Below are positions 60,052 through 64,000 of a stretch of DNA of 64,000 nt, piece by piece (position 1 is the first letter of the stretch; each line of letters opens with the position of its first letter). A program made the translations under genes and the position numbers. The stretch spans positions 1-64,000 of the forward strand of contig CANGNF010000016.1 of NCBI GenBank assembly GCA_947455205.1, written 5' to 3'. This stretch comes from Acetobacteraceae bacterium. Lineage in GTDB: Bacteria; Pseudomonadota; Alphaproteobacteria; Acetobacterales; Acetobacteraceae. A model generated the notes under the pieces. It did not search any database. It was not told the DNA's origin and was given only the letters and a program-made list of their open reading frames with translations.

Positions 60052-61298
60052 CCGCGCGCATCCTGGTGGTGGATGACGAACCGGACCTGGAGGCGCTGAT
60101 CACCCAGCGCTTCCGCCGCCAGGTGCGCGCCGGGGAGTTCAGCTTCCGCTTCGCCGCCGATGGCGTGGATGCGCTGGCGGTGCTGGCCGAGGATGCGGGC
60201 ATCGACATGGTGCTGACCGACATCAACATGCCGCGGATGGATGGGCTGACGCTGCTGCAGCAGATGCAGGCGGCGGCGGACCGGCGCGCCACCGTCATCG
60301 TCTCGGCCTATGGCGACATGTCCAACATCCGCACCGCGATGAACCGCGGCGCCTTCGACTTCCTGACCAAGCCGATCGACTTCGCCGACCTGGACGCGAC
60401 CATCGCCAAGACGCTGCGCAGCCTGGAGCAGACGCGGGAGCTGCAGCGCCGCCAGCAGGAGGCCGAGCGCGCCCATGCCCAGCTGTCGCGCTACTTCTCC
60501 CCGGCCGTCGCCGCCAGCCTGGCCGCCGCCGAGGACCCCGCCCTGCTGGCGCCGCAGCGGCGCGAGGTGACCGCGCTGTTCACCGACATCGCCGGCTTCA
60601 CCAGCCTGGCGGAGGGCCTGCCGCCGGCCGAGATCGCCGCCCTGCTGAACGACTACCTGGGCGCGCTGACCGAGGTGGTCTTCGCCCAGGGCGGGACACT
60701 CATAAAAATCATCGGCGATGCGCTGCATGTGCTGTTCGGCGCCCCGGCCGACCAGCCGGACCACGCGGCCCGCGCGGTGGCCTGCGCCCTGGCGCTGGAT
60801 GCGCGGGCCGAGGCGGTGCGGGCGGACTGGGTGGCGCGCGGCGTGCCGCTGGGCGCCACGCGCATCGGCCTGCACAGCGGGCCGGCGCTGGTCGGCAGCT
60901 TCGGCGGCAGCGGCTTCTTCGACTACACGGCCTATGGCGACACCATCAACACCGCGTCCCGGCTGGAGGCGGCGAACAAGCTGCTGGGCACACGGATCTG
61001 CGCCAGCGCCACGGTGGCGGCGGAGGTGCCGGGCTTCCTCGGCCGGCCGGTCGGCCGGTTGCAGCTACGCGGGCGGAGCGAGCCGCTGGCCGCCTTCGAG
61101 CCGCTGACCGCGGCGCGCGCCGCCGACCCCCTGGCCGCCAGCTATGCCGAGGCCTTCCAGCTGGCCGAGGCCGGCGATGCTGGTGCCGTTGGCGCCTTTG
61201 CCGCGCTGCTGGGGCAGGCGCGGCAGGACGGGTTGGTCGGCTTCCACCTGAAGCGGCTGCTGGATGGCCAGCGCGGCATGGTGGTGGAACTGGGCTGA
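60048..61298 (+). CDS. Receiver-adenylate/guanylate cyclase (class III)
   Basis: 416 aa. An N-terminal receiver (1-125) with intact phosphoacceptor site: ILVVDDEPDLEALI, MVLTDINMPRMDGLTLL, VSAYGDMSN, FLTKPIDF. A helical linker (about 125-165) follows, then a class III cyclase domain with metal Asp in TALFTDIAGFTSLAEG, TLIKIIGDALHVLF, and FDYTAYGDTINTASRLEAANK (transition-state Asn and Arg). Substrate residues look adenylate-like (Lys in IKIIGDA). A C-terminal helical tail ends it. The kinase-regulator-cyclase overlap suggests phosphorylation controls cAMP production. Confidence 0.92.
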   Translation: MTARILVVDDEPDLEALITQRFRRQVRAGEFSFRFAADGVDALAVLAEDAGIDMVLTDINMPRMDGLTLLQQMQAAADRRATVIVSAYGDMSNIRTAMNRGAFDFLTKPIDFADLDATIAKTLRSLEQTRELQRRQQEAERAHAQLSRYFSPAVAASLAAAEDPALLAPQRREVTALFTDIAGFTSLAEGLPPAEIAALLNDYLGALTEVVFAQGGTLIKIIGDALHVLFGAPADQPDHAARAVACALALDARAEAVRADWVARGVPLGATRIGLHSGPALVGSFGGSGFFDYTAYGDTINTASRLEAANKLLGTRICASATVAAEVPGFLGRPVGRLQLRGRSEPLAAFEPLTAARAADPLAASYAEAFQLAEAGDAGAVGAFAALLGQARQDGLVGFHLKRLLDGQRGMVVELG

Positions 61299-61359
61299 GC
61301 GCCACGCCGGCGGCAATGAAGGGGCTGGCGGAATGACATCGGCGACGTAAGCTTGCCGC

Positions 61360-62364
61360 ATGCCTTTCGAAACCTTCCCCTTGCCCGAACAGACCCTGCA
61401 CGCCGCGCTGGCCGATCCGGGCGCTGCCTGGTCGGTCGGCGCCTTCGGCGTGCTGGCCGAGTTCATGCGCGGGCCGGCGGAGCCCGGCCAGCCGATCCCG
61501 GGCGCCTGGCGCACCGGCCGGGGCGCCATCGGGCTGCGCGCCGACCACCCCGAGGCCCGGCTGCTGGCTTGGGAGGAGACCGCGCTGGATGAAGGGCGCT
61601 GGCGCCAGGCCGCGGCGCTGTGCCTGCCGGCGGCGGCGGCGGATATCGGCGGCGCCGACTGCCTGACGCCGCTTGGCCAGGACACGGCGGCGCTGGACCC
61701 GGCGCGGCGCGGCGACTGGCTGTTCGATATCGGCGCCGGCTTCGCGCATCTGCAGGCCTGCGTCCGGACCGCCGACCCGACGCTGCTGGAGGTTCTGCAC
61801 GCCGCCAGCGGGCAGGTGATCCTGCAGCCGGGGCATCCCGTGGCCGCCGCGCTGGTCGCGGCCTCGCCGCACCGGGTCTTCATCACCAGGCTGGCGCGGG
61901 TGGAGGTGTACCAGCGCATTCCCGGCGCGCATGACCGTGCGCCGGAAGGGCCGCACACCCATGTGCAGCTGGACCTGCTGCGCAAGGGGCGGCCGCATGC
62001 GGCAACCCGGCCGCTGCCGGAGGGCTGGGTTTCCTGCCTGGACCTGTACCCGGCCAACCCGCTGCACGACATCATGGGGCACCCGGTGGCCTTCGACGCC
62101 GCGGCGCATGCGGCGTTCCAGGCCATGCTGGACATGTACGGCGCGCCGGAAGCGCTGGCCGAGAAGGCGCGGGTGGTCGCGGCGGTGCGCGACGGGGCCT
62201 CGCCCGAGGCTTTCACGCCCGCCGCCACCCGGCATGGCCGTGCCGCCGCGCGCGTGGCGCTGCGCCAACTGGCGCTGCTGGAGCCGACGCTGCCCAACCT
62301 GGCGGCCTGGCGCCAAACGCTGGACCGGCGCCGCCAGGGCGCGGCGGCGATGGCGCTGGCCTGA
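61360..62364 (+). CDS. Uncharacterised protein, DUF6925-like
   Basis: 334 aa, soluble, no signal or membrane segment. It starts MPFETFPLPEQTLHAALADPG. The centre contains GDWLFDIGAGFAHLQACVRTADP, then VEVYQRIPGAHDRAPEGPHT and HVQLDLLRKGRPHAATRPLP, then WVSCLDLYPANPLHDIMGHP. The layout reminds me of a group of roughly 330-aa hypothetical proteins in alphaproteobacteria (DUF6925-like), but I cannot confirm this. It stands alone, 61 bp after the cyclase, and has its own ATG without a strong ribosome site. Confidence 0.55.
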   Translation: MPFETFPLPEQTLHAALADPGAAWSVGAFGVLAEFMRGPAEPGQPIPGAWRTGRGAIGLRADHPEARLLAWEETALDEGRWRQAAALCLPAAAADIGGADCLTPLGQDTAALDPARRGDWLFDIGAGFAHLQACVRTADPTLLEVLHAASGQVILQPGHPVAAALVAASPHRVFITRLARVEVYQRIPGAHDRAPEGPHTHVQLDLLRKGRPHAATRPLPEGWVSCLDLYPANPLHDIMGHPVAFDAAAHAAFQAMLDMYGAPEALAEKARVVAAVRDGASPEAFTPAATRHGRAAARVALRQLALLEPTLPNLAAWRQTLDRRRQGAAAMALA

Positions 62365-62519
62365 GCCGTCGGCCCCGAGCGGGGGACGCGGCCTGGCACG
62401 TTCGGCCCACCGCTCTCCGTCGAGAGCTGCCGCGGTTCAGGCACAACGGGCGGTGAAGGTAGCGCGATGATGCATTTCCATCGGTGGTCGGCTCGCCGGG
62501 CTTGGCCTATACGCTGGGC

Positions 62520-62963
62520 ATGCTGACCCAGAAGGCGAAATACGGGCTGCGCGCCCTGTGCGTACTGGCCGCCGAGGCCGGGAGCCGGCGCCCCATGCCG
62601 ATCCACGACGTGGCGGACAAGGCGCATGTGCCGCACAAATTCCTGGAAGCGATCCTGCTGGATCTGCGCCGGCACGGCTTTGTCGAGAGCCGGCGCGGCA
62701 AGGCCGGCGGCTACGCCATGGCGCGCAGCCCGGCGGAGGTGCGGGTCAGCGACATCATCCGCGCCCTGGACGGCCCGCTGGCGCCGATTCCCTGCGCCAG
62801 CCTGACCGCCTACCAGGCCTGCCTGGACTGCGCGGACCCGCCGACCTGCGCGATCCAGCGGCTGATGCGGCAGGTGCGGGACGCCACCGCCGCGGTGCTG
62901 GACGGGACCACGCTGGCCGACCTGGCCGAGAGTGAGGCAGCGGCGTTGACAAATTGTGGGTGA
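62520..62963 (+). CDS. Rrf2-family transcriptional regulator
   Basis: 147 aa. MLTQKAKYGLRALCVLAAEA begins the winged helix, with the recognition part VPHKFLEAILLDLRRHGFVESRRGKAGGYAM. After it come four Cys residues (IPCASLTAYQACLDC and PPTCAIQ) in the place where IscR-type members hold an iron-sulfur cluster. The dimer helix RQVRDATAAVLDGTTLADLAE ends the fold. ATG 62520 is taken because the conserved N-terminus begins there; 12 extra residues are open upstream. It is next to a sulfate-binding protein gene, so control of sulfur uptake is likely. Confidence 0.88.
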   Translation: MLTQKAKYGLRALCVLAAEAGSRRPMPIHDVADKAHVPHKFLEAILLDLRRHGFVESRRGKAGGYAMARSPAEVRVSDIIRALDGPLAPIPCASLTAYQACLDCADPPTCAIQRLMRQVRDATAAVLDGTTLADLAESEAAALTNCG

Positions 62964-62982
62964 AATAAGGCTTGCTTAATTT
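62946..62982 (+). promoter_or_regulatory. AT-rich promoter/operator before the sulfate-binding protein gene
   Basis: TTGACA (62946-62951) lies at the very end of the Rrf2 gene. AAATAAG (62963-62969) and CTTAATTT (62975-62982) form a near-perfect dyad. The region is much lower in GC than its surroundings. It is a likely promoter with an operator for the Rrf2 regulator. A -10 box at ideal spacing could not be fixed. Confidence 0.4.
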
Positions 62983-63050
62983 CCCACCAGATCGATAGGC
63001 TTTAGGGGTTAAGCGCGAGCGCTTTCCTCTGGCCCAAGGTGGTGGTGGTG

Positions 63051-64000
63051 ATGCGATCGAACCCCGGAATGCCCGGCAATGTCCTGCCGGTTGGCCGCCG
63101 TGGCCTGCTGGCGATGGCCGCCGCCGGCCTGGCTGGCCCGGCGCAGGCGCAGCAGGCCAATACGCTGCTGAACGTCTCCTACGACCCGACGCGTGAATTG
63201 TACCGCGAATACAATGCCCTGTTCAGCGCCCAGTGGCGCGCGGCCAGCGGCCAGGCGCTGCGGGCCAACTCCTCGCATGGCGGCTCCGGCGCCCAGGCGC
63301 GGGCTGTCATCGACGGGTTGCAGGCGGATGTGCTGACCTTGGCCCTGGCCTACGACATCGACGCCGTGGCCCAGCGCGGCCTGCTGGCGACGGACTGGAT
63401 GGGCCGGCTGCCGAACAACAGCGCACCGTATACCAGCACCGTCGTCTTCCTGGTCCGCAAGGGCAACCCGAAGGCGGTGCGGGACTGGGCGGATGTGGTC
63501 AGGCCCGGGGTCAGTGTCATCACCGCCAACCCCAAGACCTCCGGCGGGGCGCGCTGGAACTACCTGGCCGCCTGGGCCTGGGCGCTGCGCCAGCCCGGCG
63601 GCACCCCAGCCAGCGCCGAGGCCTTCCTGGCCGCGCTGTACCGCAACGTGCCGGTGCTCGACACCGGCGCCCGCGGGTCCCTCACCAGCTTCGCCCAGCG
63701 CGCCCAGGGCGACGTGCTGCTGGCCTGGGAGAATGAGGCGCACCTGGCGTTGCAGGAGTTCGGCGCCGACAAGTTCGACATCATCTACCCCAGCGTCTCC
63801 ATGCTGGCGGAGCCATCGGTCGCGGTGGTGGACCGCAACGTGGACCGGCGCGGCACCAGGGCGGCGGCTGAGGCCTACCTGCGCGGCCTGTACACGCCGG
63901 AAAGCCAGGCGCTGGTGGCCAGACATTTCTACCGGCCGCGCAATGCCGCGGCGCTGGCGGCAAATGCCGCGCGTTTCCCCGCCATGCAACTGGTCACGGT
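63051..64000 (+). CDS. Sulfate ABC transporter substrate-binding protein (partial)
   Basis: The gene runs off the right edge; about 316 residues are visible. The start ATG 63051 has AAGGTGGTGG upstream. The signal peptide is twin-arginine-like ([20 protein letters not shown]). The mature protein shows Sbp/CysP features: [65 protein letters not shown] and [12 protein letters not shown]. It binds sulfate or thiosulfate in the periplasm for a CysTWA transporter, whose genes are expected beyond the window. Confidence 0.92.
   Translation, partial: MRSNPGMPGNVLPVGRRGLLAMAAAGLAGPAQAQQANTLLNVSYDPTRELYREYNALFSAQWRAASGQALRANSSHGGSGAQARAVIDGLQADVLTLALAYDIDAVAQRGLLATDWMGRLPNNSAPYTSTVVFLVRKGNPKAVRDWADVVRPGVSVITANPKTSGGARWNYLAAWAWALRQPGGTPASAEAFLAALYRNVPVLDTGARGSLTSFAQRAQGDVLLAWENEAHLALQEFGADKFDIIYPSVSMLAEPSVAVVDRNVDRRGTRAAAEAYLRGLYTPESQALVARHFYRPRNAAALAANAARFPAMQLVT

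Noticed and set aside
1..64000. CRISPR arrays, tRNA or rRNA genes
   Set aside because: No regularly spaced repeats, no tRNA cloverleaf with TTCRA arm and no rRNA-like sequence was seen on either strand.

Overview
The window is GC-rich (about 70%), alphaproteobacterial DNA. The best fit is an Acetobacteraceae member of the Roseomonas type. The reasons are the fused shikimate kinase/3-dehydroquinate synthase, the order rne - N-acetylmuramoyl-alanine amidase - mrcA - prfB, several orphan Bug-type solute receptors, CaiB/BaiF CoA-transferases, and frequent GTG/TTG starts. The species is inferred. Nearly all of the window is protein coding. I see no rRNA, tRNA, CRISPR array, prophage or replication origin. 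The only mobile DNA is an apparent insertion-sequence end at the left edge, which cuts a methyltransferase gene.

Layout. 1-4522: IS end, broken methyltransferase, xerD, a 48-aa membrane ORF, aroKB and glf. 4523-9172: argE with an AstE/AspA-type deacylase, a divergent MlrC-type peptidase, and a transglutaminase-like protein. 9360-14869: metallo-beta-lactamase-fold protein, DUF805, DsbA-like protein, a divergent gamma-glutamyltransferase-like lipoprotein, an aminotransferase and a DUF1761 protein. 14970-19136: ABM monooxygenase, then ArsR regulator - MFS - SDR - agmatinase. 19245-31020: the conserved housekeeping block rne, amidase, mrcA, small ORF, prfB (with its programmed frameshift) and a glycosyltransferase, with an MmgE/PrpD gene opposite. 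31220-34501: a degenerate response regulator, a tail-anchored coiled-coil protein, a HIRAN-like protein and an Asp/Glu-racemase-like protein.

34509-38492 is a minus-strand catabolic operon: Bug receptor, FAS1-like/MaoC hydratase, CaiB CoA-transferase and CitE-like lyase. This enzyme set matches itaconate or mesaconate breakdown through citramalyl-CoA. Divergent to it (38610-41517) are an acyl-CoA ligase, a UPF0173 hydrolase and a carboxymuconolactone-decarboxylase-like protein. 41588-45273 holds two more Bug receptors and a fumarate-reductase-like flavoprotein. 45791-48769 is btuB under a cobalamin riboswitch, next to exoD. 49009-52438 is a second CoA operon: CaiB, a crotonase lacking both usual catalytic glutamates, and an amidase. 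A GT39-like membrane protein follows at 52652.

54332-61298 is the most unusual part. Three PF04392-type substrate-binding proteins, two of them a tandem duplication, have no transporter permease or ATPase nearby. They sit beside a Cache-type histidine kinase, a single-domain response regulator and a receiver-adenylate cyclase, the last three joined by ATGA overlaps. This may be a binding-protein-coupled sensory system feeding cAMP. The second duplicated receptor has a CCTG x4 tract that puts its signal peptide out of frame with the upstream ATG; loss of one unit would restore it. The window ends with an uncharacterised gene, an Rrf2 regulator and a truncated sulfate-binding protein gene.
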